A DNA stretch of 29,571 nucleotides, from NCBI GenBank assembly GCA_900553285.1, contig USCX01000007.1, forward strand, positions 1 to 29,571, in the 5' to 3' direction. Position 1 is the first letter of the stretch, and each line of letters starts with the position of its first letter. The notes under the pieces were generated by a model. That model was not told the origin of the DNA and ran no database searches. It worked only from the letters and a program-made list of their open reading frames with translations. Source of the DNA: an uncultured Prevotella sp. (lineage in GTDB: Bacteria > Bacteroidota > Bacteroidia > Bacteroidales > Bacteroidaceae). This document shows, in pieces, positions 1 to 7,150 of this stretch. Both the position numbers and the translations under genes were made by a program.

Positions 1-993
1 GCTGAGGGCCTTTTCTGCGGTCCATGCCGCGTAGACCGGCGTCGGGGCGTTGACGATTTTGTTGTAGACGAGCTTGCTGAGCGTGTAGTGCGCTTCGGCC
101 GCTTTGTCCTTGTGGTTTTTCAGCACGTGGCTGATGTCGTTTTCCGCTTTGGCGTAGTCGGCATGCTGGCTGTAAAATTCAGCGCGTTGGAGGTAAGGGG
201 CGGCGTTGTCCGGGTAGGCCTGCATGAAGTCGCTGAAAGCGGTTTCGCAGGCGGCCGAATCGGTGCGGCTCATACTCAGCATGTAGAGGTAGCTGAGGGC
301 GTCGTTCTCGTTTTCGGGCAGGGCCTTGGGGATGTTGATGCCTTGCAGGCTGGTGTTCAGGTAGCTGAGCGAGTTGATGTGCAGGTCTTTTCCGGCTTGG
401 GCGTCAATGGCGCATATGCCGGCGGCGTTTTTGGTCACATTGAGCTGGGCCATCCCTATGGCTTCGCCAGAGGCCGAGACGATGGGGCAGCCGACGTATT
501 GTCCGGCGTTTTCGGCGTCTAAGGTGTAGTAGGCGTAGGAGTCGAATTTCGACAGTTGGCCGACGTGGGCCGGGAGGGGGTTGCTCTTTTTGTCGACGGA
601 GTAGGCGACGAGCGCGACGGACGCGCCCACGGCGGCGTCGGCCGTGGCCACGGGAAGAAAGTCGTTTTTCTTCGTGTCGACGCGGAAACGGACGAGGTCG
701 TAGCTCTCGCTCGCTCCGAGGATGCGGCTGACGGGGTGCTTTTTCCCTTCGGCATCGATGGCGACGGCCTTACTGGCATGGGCAAAGAGGGAATAGCACG
801 CGAGGGCCTCGCCGTTGTCTCCGACGAAGAAACCGTTTCCCGAGTGGAGCAGTTTGTCGTTTGCGTCGTAGGTTGTGATGTTGATGACGGCCTTTCTCCA
901 GTCTTTTTCGCCGGCCATGGCCGGGGATGAAAGTGCGGCGAAGAGGCAGAGGGACAAGGTGAGAATCCGGAATGTGCGGGGTAGCTTTTTCAT
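1..993 (-). CDS. Degenerate trypsin-like protease with TPR-like C-terminus (C-terminus beyond window)
   Basis: The start is the ATG at 991-993 and 331 codons read open to the window edge. Residues 1-27 form a signal peptide (basic start, hydrophobic core, ending near SSPAMAG), so the protein is exported. Residues about 33-200 follow a trypsin-like/HtrA-type protease fold: SGNGFFVGDNGEAL matches the strand before the catalytic His, SESYDL (Asp99) matches the catalytic Asp region, and YVGCPIV (166-172) sits where GNSGGP should be. By my alignment the His position is Ser68 and the nucleophile position is Val167, so it should not be proteolytic. Residues about 230-331 look like TPR helices (PDNAAPYLQRAEFYSQHADY). 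It follows recN by 11 bp and is probably the last visible gene of the dnaN operon. A periplasmic or surface scaffold role is inference; the fold assignment comes from motif reading only. Confidence 0.75.
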   Translation of the reverse strand, partial: MKKLPRTFRILTLSLCLFAALSSPAMAGEKDWRKAVINITTYDANDKLLHSGNGFFVGDNGEALACYSLFAHASKAVAIDAEGKKHPVSRILGASESYDLVRFRVDTKKNDFLPVATADAAVGASVALVAYSVDKKSNPLPAHVGQLSKFDSYAYYTLDAENAGQYVGCPIVSASGEAIGMAQLNVTKNAAGICAIDAQAGKDLHINSLSYLNTSLQGINIPKALPENENDALSYLYMLSMSRTDSAACETAFSDFMQAYPDNAAPYLQRAEFYSQHADYAKAENDISHVLKNHKDKAAEAHYTLSKLVYNKIVNAPTPVYAAWTAEKALS

Positions 994-1004
994 GGGTGCT
1001 GGGA

Positions 1005-2669
1005 TTATGATTTCGCGCCGGCAAGTAGTGCCTGGGCGTTGCGGATGGCGGCGTCGGTCAGCGCTTCTCCGCTGAGCATGTGGGCGATTTCTTCTGTGCG
1101 CTCTTCGTCTGAAAGGAGCGAGATGTGGCTGCCTGTGCCTTGCGGCGTGTCTTGTTTGAACACGCGGTACTGGAATTTCCCACGGGCGGCTATCTGGGGC
1201 AGGTGGGTGATGCTGATGACCTGTCCGCAGGCGGCCATGTCCTCCATCATGAGGGCCATCTTTTCGGCCATGCGGCCGGAGACGCCCGTGTCGATTTCGT
1301 CAAAAATGATGGTGGGCAGGGGGCTGTGGCGGGCCGTGGCGGCTTTCAGGGCCAGCATGAGCCGGGCTGTTTCTCCTCCCGACGCGATGTGCGACACGTC
1401 CTGTTCCTCCATGTTGCGGTTGGCCGTGAAGAGGAGGGCGACGCCGTCCGTGCCCGTCGGGCCCGGTGCTTTTTCTTCAAAGGAGAAGTGGAGGCGGACG
1501 TGTGGCATTCCTAAGTCTGCCAGACGGTGGACAAGTTCGTCGGCGAGCGCCTGGCCGGCCTCTTTGCGCCGCGTGCTGAGGGTGTGGGCGGCTTCCATGA
1601 GTTCCTCCCGCTTTTCTTCAAGCTCCTTGTTGAGCCGGTTTATGCGCTCGTCGCTGGTGTGGAGGGTTTCGAGGCGCTGGTTGAAGTCGTCTTGCAGGGC
1701 TATCAGCTCGGCCACCGTCGTGACATGGTGTTTCTGTTCGAGCGTATAGATTTGGTTGAGCCTGTCGTTGACGTAGGTCAGCCGTTCCGGGTCGAAGTCG
1801 ATGGCTTCTGCGTGGTGTTCCACCTCGTTGCCGATGTCTTTGAGCTCGATGTAGGCGCTTTCCATCCGGTCTGCAAGCGTCTGGGCCTCACTGAACACGT
1901 CCGCCTGGCCGCGAAGTTGCTGAATGCAGGCCCTGAGCTGCTCTAAGAGGTTGTTGTCTCCTTCTTGGAGGAGGGACGACGTCTGGTAGAAGGCGCTTTT
2001 GATTTCTTCGGCATGGTTGAGCTTGTTGGCTTCGCTTTCAAGTTCGGCCTGCTCGGTTTCCGCGAGGTTGGCTTCGTTGAGTTGTGTGACCTGAAATGTG
2101 ATATAGTCTTCTTCCTGCCTGGCCGTGTCGATTTGTTGCTGCAAGGTTTCTTTTTCTTGCCGCAGCGTGTGGAACTCTTCGTAGCGGCTTTGGTAGGCGG
2201 AGAGGGCCTTCTCGTTGTCTGCCATCCCGTCAAGGGTGTTCAGAAGGAAATGTTCTTGATTGAGGAGCAGGTTCTCATGTTGGGAGTGAATGTCGATAAG
2301 TTGCGTGGTGATGGTTTTGAGCAGTTGGAGGCTGACGGGGGTGTCGTTGACAAAGCTGCGGCTTTTCCCGCTGGCCAGCACTTCGCGCCGTACGATGCAT
2401 TCCCCGTCGGAGTAGTCGAGGTCCTCTTTTTCGAAGAGCGGTTGAAGTTTAAGGCCGCGGATGTCGAAAACGGCTTCTACCGTGCATTTCTTTTCTCCCG
2501 GTTTGATGGCTTTGCTGTCCGCGCGTTGGCCGAGGAGCAGGGACAGCGCGCCAAGGATGATGCTTTTTCCCGCGCCCGTTTCGCCGGTGATGGTGGAAAA
2601 GCCCGGATTGAACGTGATGTTCAACTCGTCGATGAGTGCGTAACTCTTGATATATAGGCTTTTGAGCAT
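1005..2669 (-). CDS. recN: DNA repair protein RecN
   Basis: This is an SMC-like ATPase of recombinational double-strand break repair, acting in the cytoplasm on DNA. Walker A is GETGAGKS at residues 29-36. A long coiled-coil middle (about 150-380) is rich in Glu, Gln and Leu. The ABC signature HIASGGETARLML, Walker B IIFDEIDTGVSG and the switch ISITHLPQIAARG follow in the last third. The length of 554 aa is normal for RecN. The start MLKSLYIKSYALID is the usual family N-terminus. It begins 4 bp after the stop of the porD-like gene, so the two are probably co-transcribed. Several long reading frames on the other strand here are shadows of its codon pattern. The assignment is secure. Confidence 0.97.
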   Translation of the reverse strand: MLKSLYIKSYALIDELNITFNPGFSTITGETGAGKSIILGALSLLLGQRADSKAIKPGEKKCTVEAVFDIRGLKLQPLFEKEDLDYSDGECIVRREVLASGKSRSFVNDTPVSLQLLKTITTQLIDIHSQHENLLLNQEHFLLNTLDGMADNEKALSAYQSRYEEFHTLRQEKETLQQQIDTARQEEDYITFQVTQLNEANLAETEQAELESEANKLNHAEEIKSAFYQTSSLLQEGDNNLLEQLRACIQQLRGQADVFSEAQTLADRMESAYIELKDIGNEVEHHAEAIDFDPERLTYVNDRLNQIYTLEQKHHVTTVAELIALQDDFNQRLETLHTSDERINRLNKELEEKREELMEAAHTLSTRRKEAGQALADELVHRLADLGMPHVRLHFSFEEKAPGPTGTDGVALLFTANRNMEEQDVSHIASGGETARLMLALKAATARHSPLPTIIFDEIDTGVSGRMAEKMALMMEDMAACGQVISITHLPQIAARGKFQYRVFKQDTPQGTGSHISLLSDEERTEEIAHMLSGEALTDAAIRNAQALLAGAKS

Positions 2670-2673
2670 GGCT

Positions 2674-3582
2674 CTATTCTTTAATTTTCCGCCAGTAACT
2701 GCTTTGCGAGGGATTTATGCCCATCAGCATCTCGTAGATGGCCTCTTTCTCGTTGGCGGTTCCTTTTCCTTTATAGATGTTGACTAATTCGTCGCGCTTT
2801 ATTTCCGTGAACAGCTGGGGCAGGCTGCTCAGCGGCTTGTTTTCCTTGGACGCTTTGAGGAGGTCGAGTGCGGTGGTGATATTGGCCCGCCCGCGGTCAG
2901 CGTTCGACGCCATTTCGTCCATTCCGTTGCGGTAGTATTGGTATTGTAACTGTCGAAAGGTTTCAAGTCCCCCGTCGAGGTAATCGTTGATGATGGTGTA
3001 GCGGTTCTTGTTGCTTTCGAACGCTTTCCACCCTTTGTTGGTGAAGTTTTGTGCGCCGTTCACTATGGTCTGCGCGTTCCGCAGGGCCTCGGTGCCTCCC
3101 ATCGGTGACATCGTGTCCATGTCCCAGCCTATGATAAGGTAGGCGTAGTAGGCCATCAGGGCGGTCAGCTCGTTGTCGATTTGGTCCAGACGGAAGTCCA
3201 GTTGGTCGAATTCTTGGAACGTGAAGTTGAACGACGGGTCCTGGAAGTTGAAAACCGTCGTGGTATACGATGAGTTGTAGACGGGGCGTGAGCTTTGCAC
3301 GGTAAGGGTGCATTCGAATTTGTTTTCGCCCTCGGTGTACTTGTTAATTGTGATGTTGAAAGAACAGGCAATGCGTTCGTGGGGAGCGTATTGCTGGTTG
3401 GTCCAATGGCGCTCGTTCATCAGTTGGTTAAGGACCGTTTCGAGATTTTCAAAGACGCTTGTGCTGGTACCTTGTACTTTCTGATGGTTGATGACCACTT
3501 TGGCGTTCAGTTCCTGCGCCGTTACGCCGATTGGGAGTATGGCGAGCAAGCCTGCAACTAACGGGCGGAAAAAGTTTGGCAT
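2674..3582 (-). CDS. porD: DUF4835 family protein, PorD-like type IX secretion accessory protein
   Basis: The protein is 302 aa with a signal peptide (MPNFFRPLVAGLLAILPIGV, then TAQ), so it is exported to the periplasm or outer membrane. The body (QELNAKVVINHQKVQGT..., FNFTFQEFDQLDFRLDQIDNELTALMAYYAYLIIGWDMDTMSPMGG in pieces) has the features of the Bacteroidota-specific DUF4835 family, which current annotation calls T9SS protein PorD. The family's molecular role is poorly defined. The first 25 bp overlap the end of coaBC in another frame, and recN follows 4 bp after the stop, so translation is likely coupled. This coaBC-DUF4835-recN order is, as I recall, common in Bacteroidales. The family assignment is firm; the PorD name and secretion role rest on nomenclature I remember, supported by sprA and a plug gene nearby. 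Confidence 0.85.
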   Translation of the reverse strand: MPNFFRPLVAGLLAILPIGVTAQELNAKVVINHQKVQGTSTSVFENLETVLNQLMNERHWTNQQYAPHERIACSFNITINKYTEGENKFECTLTVQSSRPVYNSSYTTTVFNFQDPSFNFTFQEFDQLDFRLDQIDNELTALMAYYAYLIIGWDMDTMSPMGGTEALRNAQTIVNGAQNFTNKGWKAFESNKNRYTIINDYLDGGLETFRQLQYQYYRNGMDEMASNADRGRANITTALDLLKASKENKPLSSLPQLFTEIKRDELVNIYKGKGTANEKEAIYEMLMGINPSQSSYWRKIKE

Positions 3583-4760
3583 AGTGTATCGATGATGTCT
3601 TTGGCCACTTCTGTCTTGGGTTTGAGCGGGAATGCTTTCTGCCGGTCCGGTGAGATGATGGTGATCTTGTTCGTCGAGTGCTGGAAGCCGGCTCCCGCAT
3701 CCCTAAGGGAGTTTAAGACGATGAAGTCGAGCTGTTTGCGTTTTAGCTTTTCGCGGGCGTGGCTCTCTTCGTCGTTTGTCTCGAGCGCAAAGCCGACAAC
3801 GCGCTGATGGGCACGTTTCATCGCGCCCAGTGTGGCGGCGATGTCTTGCGTGGGGCGGAGGTGCAGGGTCTGCGCGCCTTCTTCGCGTTTGATTTTGACG
3901 TCGGCTGTCTGGTCGGGCGTGAAGTCGGCTACTGCGGCGCAGAGGATTGCGGCGTCGGTCGTGGGGAACACGTCGAGGGAGGCTTTGAGCATTTCGGCGG
4001 CAGTGACCACGTCGACGCGGCGGATGGCCGGATGGTGGGCCTGCATGTGCACCGGTCCCGTCACGAGGGTTACTCGTGCTCCGCGCATGGCGCATTCCTC
4101 GGCCAGGGCAAAGCCCATTTTTCCGCTGGAATAGTTACCGATGAAGCGGACGGGGTCTATCCGTTCATAGGTGGGGCCGGCGGTGATGAGTATGTGCTTG
4201 TCTTTGAGGTCCTGCGGGCCTGTGAGGAACTCTGCGACGATTTCGCCTATGCGTTCCGGCTCTTCCATGCGTCCTTTCCCCACGAGATGACTGGCCAGTT
4301 CGCCTTCCTGCGGCTCGATGATGTGGTTGCCGAACGAGAGGAGAGTGCGGAGGTTCTGCTGGGTCGTGGGGTGGGCATACATGTCGAGGTCCATGGCCGG
4401 CGCGACGAAGACGGGAGCTTTCATGGAGAGGTAGGTGGTCAGGAGCATGTTGTCGGCTATGCCGTGTGCCATTTTTCCGATGGTGCTGGCCGTGGCGGGG
4501 GCAATCACCATGGCGTCGGCCCATAATCCAAGGTCGACATGGCTGTTCCACGTTCCGTCGCGGCGCGAAAAGAATTCACTGACCACAGGTTTTGACGTAA
4601 GCGTGGAAAGCGTGAGCGGGGTGATGAACTCTTTACCAGCCGGCGTGATGACCGTCTGGACCTCTGCTCCCTGTTTGACGAAGTAGCGGATGAGGGTGCA
4701 TGCTTTGTAGGCGGCGATGCTGCCCGTGATGCCCACGACGATATGTTTGCCTTTCAGCAT
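3558..4760 (-). CDS. coaBC: Bifunctional phosphopantothenoylcysteine decarboxylase / phosphopantothenate-cysteine ligase
   Basis: CoaBC carries out two steps of coenzyme A synthesis in the cytoplasm: the ligase half joins 4'-phosphopantothenate to cysteine, and the FMN-dependent decarboxylase half then gives 4'-phosphopantetheine. The CoaC half is residues 1-180, with GITGSIAAYKA at the flavin site, the catalytic His in SHVDL (His74) and APATASTIGK. The CoaB half runs from about 186 (HILITAGPTYERIDPVRFIGN, then SSGKMG and LNSLRDAGAGFQHSTNK). The length of 400 aa is standard. Two textbook CoaC residues differ: the PAMN motif is PAMD (121-124) and the flap cysteine position is Ser157 in GELASHLVGKGRM. 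This may be normal for the phylum. It sits 23 bp after the exonuclease gene and overlaps the porD-like gene by 25 bp. Confidence 0.95.
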   Translation of the reverse strand: MLKGKHIVVGITGSIAAYKACTLIRYFVKQGAEVQTVITPAGKEFITPLTLSTLTSKPVVSEFFSRRDGTWNSHVDLGLWADAMVIAPATASTIGKMAHGIADNMLLTTYLSMKAPVFVAPAMDLDMYAHPTTQQNLRTLLSFGNHIIEPQEGELASHLVGKGRMEEPERIGEIVAEFLTGPQDLKDKHILITAGPTYERIDPVRFIGNYSSGKMGFALAEECAMRGARVTLVTGPVHMQAHHPAIRRVDVVTAAEMLKASLDVFPTTDAAILCAAVADFTPDQTADVKIKREEGAQTLHLRPTQDIAATLGAMKRAHQRVVGFALETNDEESHAREKLKRKQLDFIVLNSLRDAGAGFQHSTNKITIISPDRQKAFPLKPKTEVAKDIIDTLCQTFSAR

Positions 4761-4783
4761 GATGGTAGTGCAGGTGCTTGAGG

Positions 4784-5557
4784 TTACTTCGTTTTATATT
4801 TCAGGCACAAGCGGGTTAGCACTTGTTTGGTGTTCTGCGGAAAGTCTGCCTGCAACATCCAGCTGATGAAGCCCGGCTCGTTGCGGACGACCCATTCTAC
4901 GGATTTTCCCCGATGCTTGCCAAAGTTGAACACAGGGGTCTCTTTCTCGTCATAGATGATGCGCCCGGCCAAATCGATGTTCTTGTTGTATCGTGAGAAA
5001 TCGGCGAGGCTTTTGATGTCGTGCGGAATGCGGTTTCCGTAGTGGTCAAGCTGGGCACAGAACACTTCGTATGTGGCTCGCGTGTCAGCCATGGCTGTGT
5101 GCGCGTTTTCCAAGTCCTTTTGGCAGTAGAACTGGTAGGCGGCCGCAAGCGTGCGTTTCTCCATCTTGTGGTAAATACCTTGTACGTCAATCAGGTTGCA
5201 GCCCGTGACGTCGAAGTCGACCTTTGCGCGGATGAACTCCTCGACGAGCAGGGGGACGTCGAAATGGTTGGAGTTGTAGCCGGCGATGTCGCAGCCGTTG
5301 AACACCTGCGCCACCTCGTGTGCCTTTTCTGCGAACGTAGGGCATTGGGCTACATCTTCATTGGTGATGCCGTTGACTGCGGTGGCTTCGGCAGAGATGG
5401 GAATGGTCGGGTTGAAGCGCAGAGTCTGTGCTTCTTCTTTCCCGTCGGGACTTATTTTGATGTATGACAGTTCGACGATGCGGTCCCGGCTTGTGTCGAG
5501 TCCTGTGGCCTCGATGTCGAAGAAGATGAGAGGCCTGTTGAGGGTAAGTGTCGCCAT
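4784..5557 (-). CDS. DEDDh 3'-5' exonuclease (DnaQ/epsilon-like) with C-terminal DUF3820-like domain
   Basis: This is a 257-aa exonuclease of the DnaQ superfamily. The metal-binding residues are visible: Asp14 and Glu16 in FFDIEATGLD, Asp100 in YNSNHFDVPLL, and His153 and Asp158 in AHTAMADTRATYEVF, giving the complete DEDDh set. Residues about 208-240 (FNFGKHRGKSVEWV, then PGFISWMLQADF) form a short second domain often found after such exonucleases in Bacteroidota (DUF3820-like). It starts right after dnaN with only 3 bp between them, so it is made together with the beta clamp, and a proofreading or repair role with the clamp is a fair inference. No clear clamp-binding peptide (QLxLF type) was seen. 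It could also be a general RNA or DNA trimming enzyme. Confidence 0.88.
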   Translation of the reverse strand: MATLTLNRPLIFFDIEATGLDTSRDRIVELSYIKISPDGKEEAQTLRFNPTIPISAEATAVNGITNEDVAQCPTFAEKAHEVAQVFNGCDIAGYNSNHFDVPLLVEEFIRAKVDFDVTGCNLIDVQGIYHKMEKRTLAAAYQFYCQKDLENAHTAMADTRATYEVFCAQLDHYGNRIPHDIKSLADFSRYNKNIDLAGRIIYDEKETPVFNFGKHRGKSVEWVVRNEPGFISWMLQADFPQNTKQVLTRLCLKYKTK

Positions 5558-5560
5558 GGG

Positions 5561-6685
5561 TCAGTCGTTAAGGACCATAGGCATGAGAAGCATCAGCACG
5601 TCTTCACCTTCGGCTTGCGGGGTGGGCGTAACGATGCCCGGACGGCTGGGGTCGGACATGCGGATTACGATTTCCTCGCTTTCGAGATTGTTGAGCAGTT
5701 CGAGCAGGAATTGTCCTTTGAAGCCGATGTTGATGGGGGTGCCTTGATAGTCGCAAAGCAAGGATTCCTCGGCCGACATGGAGAAGTCGACATCTTCGAT
5801 GGAAACCGTCAGTTTGGAACCGCTGAACGCCATTTTGACAAGGGCCACCGAGGGATTGGAAACGGTGAGCATGCGTCGTATAGCGCTCACAAGGGCCGGA
5901 CGGTTGATGGTCGCCGTGTTGGGGGCGTCCTGTGGGATGACACTTTGGTAGTTCGGGTAGCGTCCTTCGATCAGGCGACAGGTGATACATGTGTCGTCAG
6001 TTTCGACGGTAGCACTTCTGCTGTTCCATTTGATATGTGTGGGTCCGCTTGCTTTGGCTAAGATGCTTTTGAGAAGCGTGGCTGGTTTTTTGGGAAGGAT
6101 GAACGAGCCTTGGGCGGAATCTTCTGTCAGGGCGATTTTGTCACACACCATTTTGTGGCGGTCGGTGGCGACGAGCGTGGCTTTTCCTCCGTTGACGTCG
6201 AAAAAGATACCGGTCATGACAGGGCGGTATTCGTCGTTGTCCGTGGCGAAGGCCGTCCGGCTGATGCTGGTCAGCAGATGGGGGGCGTCTAAACTTATGG
6301 CTGTCGTTTCTCCGTCGAAGACGGGTGGCGTCGGATATTCGTCGGCGGCTTGTCCCATGAAGCAGAAATGGCCGTTCTGGTACTCAATCGTTATCTCAAA
6401 GGAACTTTCGTTGACAAAGAAGGTCAGGGGCTGTTCCGCAAGTTCCTTTACGGCATCCTGAATGGTTTTTGCGTGGACCACGAAGCGGCAGTCTGCGTCG
6501 CATTCAACGAGCGGCGCGTGTGAGGTGACTGTGGTCTCGTTGTCGGAAGCGGTGAGAACGAGTTCATCAGGGTGGGTCTCAAACAGGATGCTTTCTAAGA
6601 TGGGCAAGTTGTTTTTTGAGGAAATAACACGTCCCAGTATTTGCAAACGGGCGTAAAGCTCGGTGCTTTGAATGACGAATTTCAT
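5561..6685 (-). CDS. dnaN: DNA polymerase III subunit beta (sliding clamp)
   Basis: The beta clamp is a ring that tethers the replicative polymerase and repair enzymes to DNA. The 374-aa length and three-domain layout are standard. Recognisable segments are MKFVIQSTELYARLQILGRV, LPILESILFE, a middle region with TDRHKM (as in TDGHRL of other clamps), IEGRYPNYQSVIP, and a third-domain C-terminus IGFKGQFLLELLNN. It is the first gene of the minus-strand operon that runs to the left edge, with a TACCTTTG promoter box about 50 bp upstream. No dnaA or replication origin is visible beside it, so dnaN is not at an obvious origin here. Confidence 0.97.
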   Translation of the reverse strand: MKFVIQSTELYARLQILGRVISSKNNLPILESILFETHPDELVLTASDNETTVTSHAPLVECDADCRFVVHAKTIQDAVKELAEQPLTFFVNESSFEITIEYQNGHFCFMGQAADEYPTPPVFDGETTAISLDAPHLLTSISRTAFATDNDEYRPVMTGIFFDVNGGKATLVATDRHKMVCDKIALTEDSAQGSFILPKKPATLLKSILAKASGPTHIKWNSRSATVETDDTCITCRLIEGRYPNYQSVIPQDAPNTATINRPALVSAIRRMLTVSNPSVALVKMAFSGSKLTVSIEDVDFSMSAEESLLCDYQGTPINIGFKGQFLLELLNNLESEEIVIRMSDPSRPGIVTPTPQAEGEDVLMLLMPMVLND

Positions 6686-6732
6686 ATTTTGTATGTAGTT
6701 TTGTTGATAGCGGAAGTATATATCGGTTGGGG

Positions 6733-6740
6733 CAAAGGTA
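6733..6740 (-). promoter_or_regulatory. -7 box of the dnaN promoter (TACCTTTG)
   Basis: Read on the minus strand this is TACCTTTG, an exact match to the Bacteroidales -7 consensus TAnnTTTG. It ends 47 bp before the dnaN start codon, giving a leader of roughly 40 nt. No clear TTTG -33 element lies about 20 bp further upstream. Confidence 0.65.
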
Positions 6741-7055
6741 CGTAAAAAAGTGCAGATTTTTTCTCCCGGAAAAGAAAAAATGTCGCACGGGATCCGTGCC
6801 GTTTGCGGAGTGCCGCATAGGCAGGGCGAGGAGGTGCGAACGGCGTTTTGGGGTTGGCCTGTCTGGTGGGGCTTTTTCCTGTCGCCGCGGAGGAAAGCCT
6901 TATCGCTGCGACGTAAGTTTCAGGCGCAGTGGTAAGAAGGCAGGAAAGCCTGTGGCGTAGCCTGGGCGAAAGGTGGAAACGAAGAACCGTAGTGAAACAG
7001 CCTGTCAGGCAGGGGCGTGGCATGAGGCGGGCGGACCTGTCCAGGCGAAGAAGAA

Positions 7056-7089
7056 GGAAAGCTGCGGGGTGGAATGGCCGCAGCTTTCC
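7056..7089 (-). terminator. Terminator hairpin after sprA
   Basis: A perfect 12-bp inverted repeat, GGAAAGCTGCGG (7056-7067) and CCGCAGCTTTCC (7078-7089), has a 10-nt loop. On the minus strand it is followed by TTCTTCTTCG, a moderately T-rich tail. It lies 61 bp past the sprA stop codon and would end the ruvA-sprA transcript. Confidence 0.75.
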
Positions 7090-7150
7090 GTGTGTCATCT
7101 TTTTCGGGCTTGGTGTGCAGCGGTTATTCGGGCGCCTGTGGTGAGCAGGG

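Larger units (their letters stand above)
6686..7150. other. 465-bp intergenic gap between sprA and dnaN
   Basis: No convincing gene lies here. Open frames on both strands (the longest reads minus, about 7098-6682) overlap the dnaN promoter and have no family features. The gap holds the sprA terminator hairpin (7056-7089) and the dnaN promoter box (6733-6740). The middle, about 6780-7045, is G-rich on the plus strand and contains several CCTGTC or CCTGTG words (6858, 6878, 6949, 7001, 7036) plus two copies of AGGAAAGCCT (6891 and 6942). One word, TTTTCCTGTCGC near 6874-6885, recurs exactly in the tandem repeat at 29281-29347. A small RNA cannot be excluded. Confidence 0.6.

Noticed and set aside
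5561..6685. Replication origin next to dnaN
   Set aside because: No dnaA gene and no cluster of DnaA boxes was seen in the flanking gap.
6682..7098. Minus-strand frame of 138 codons between sprA and dnaN
   Set aside because: It runs through the sprA terminator arm and the dnaN promoter, is Arg/Pro-rich without any domain, and has no support as a gene.
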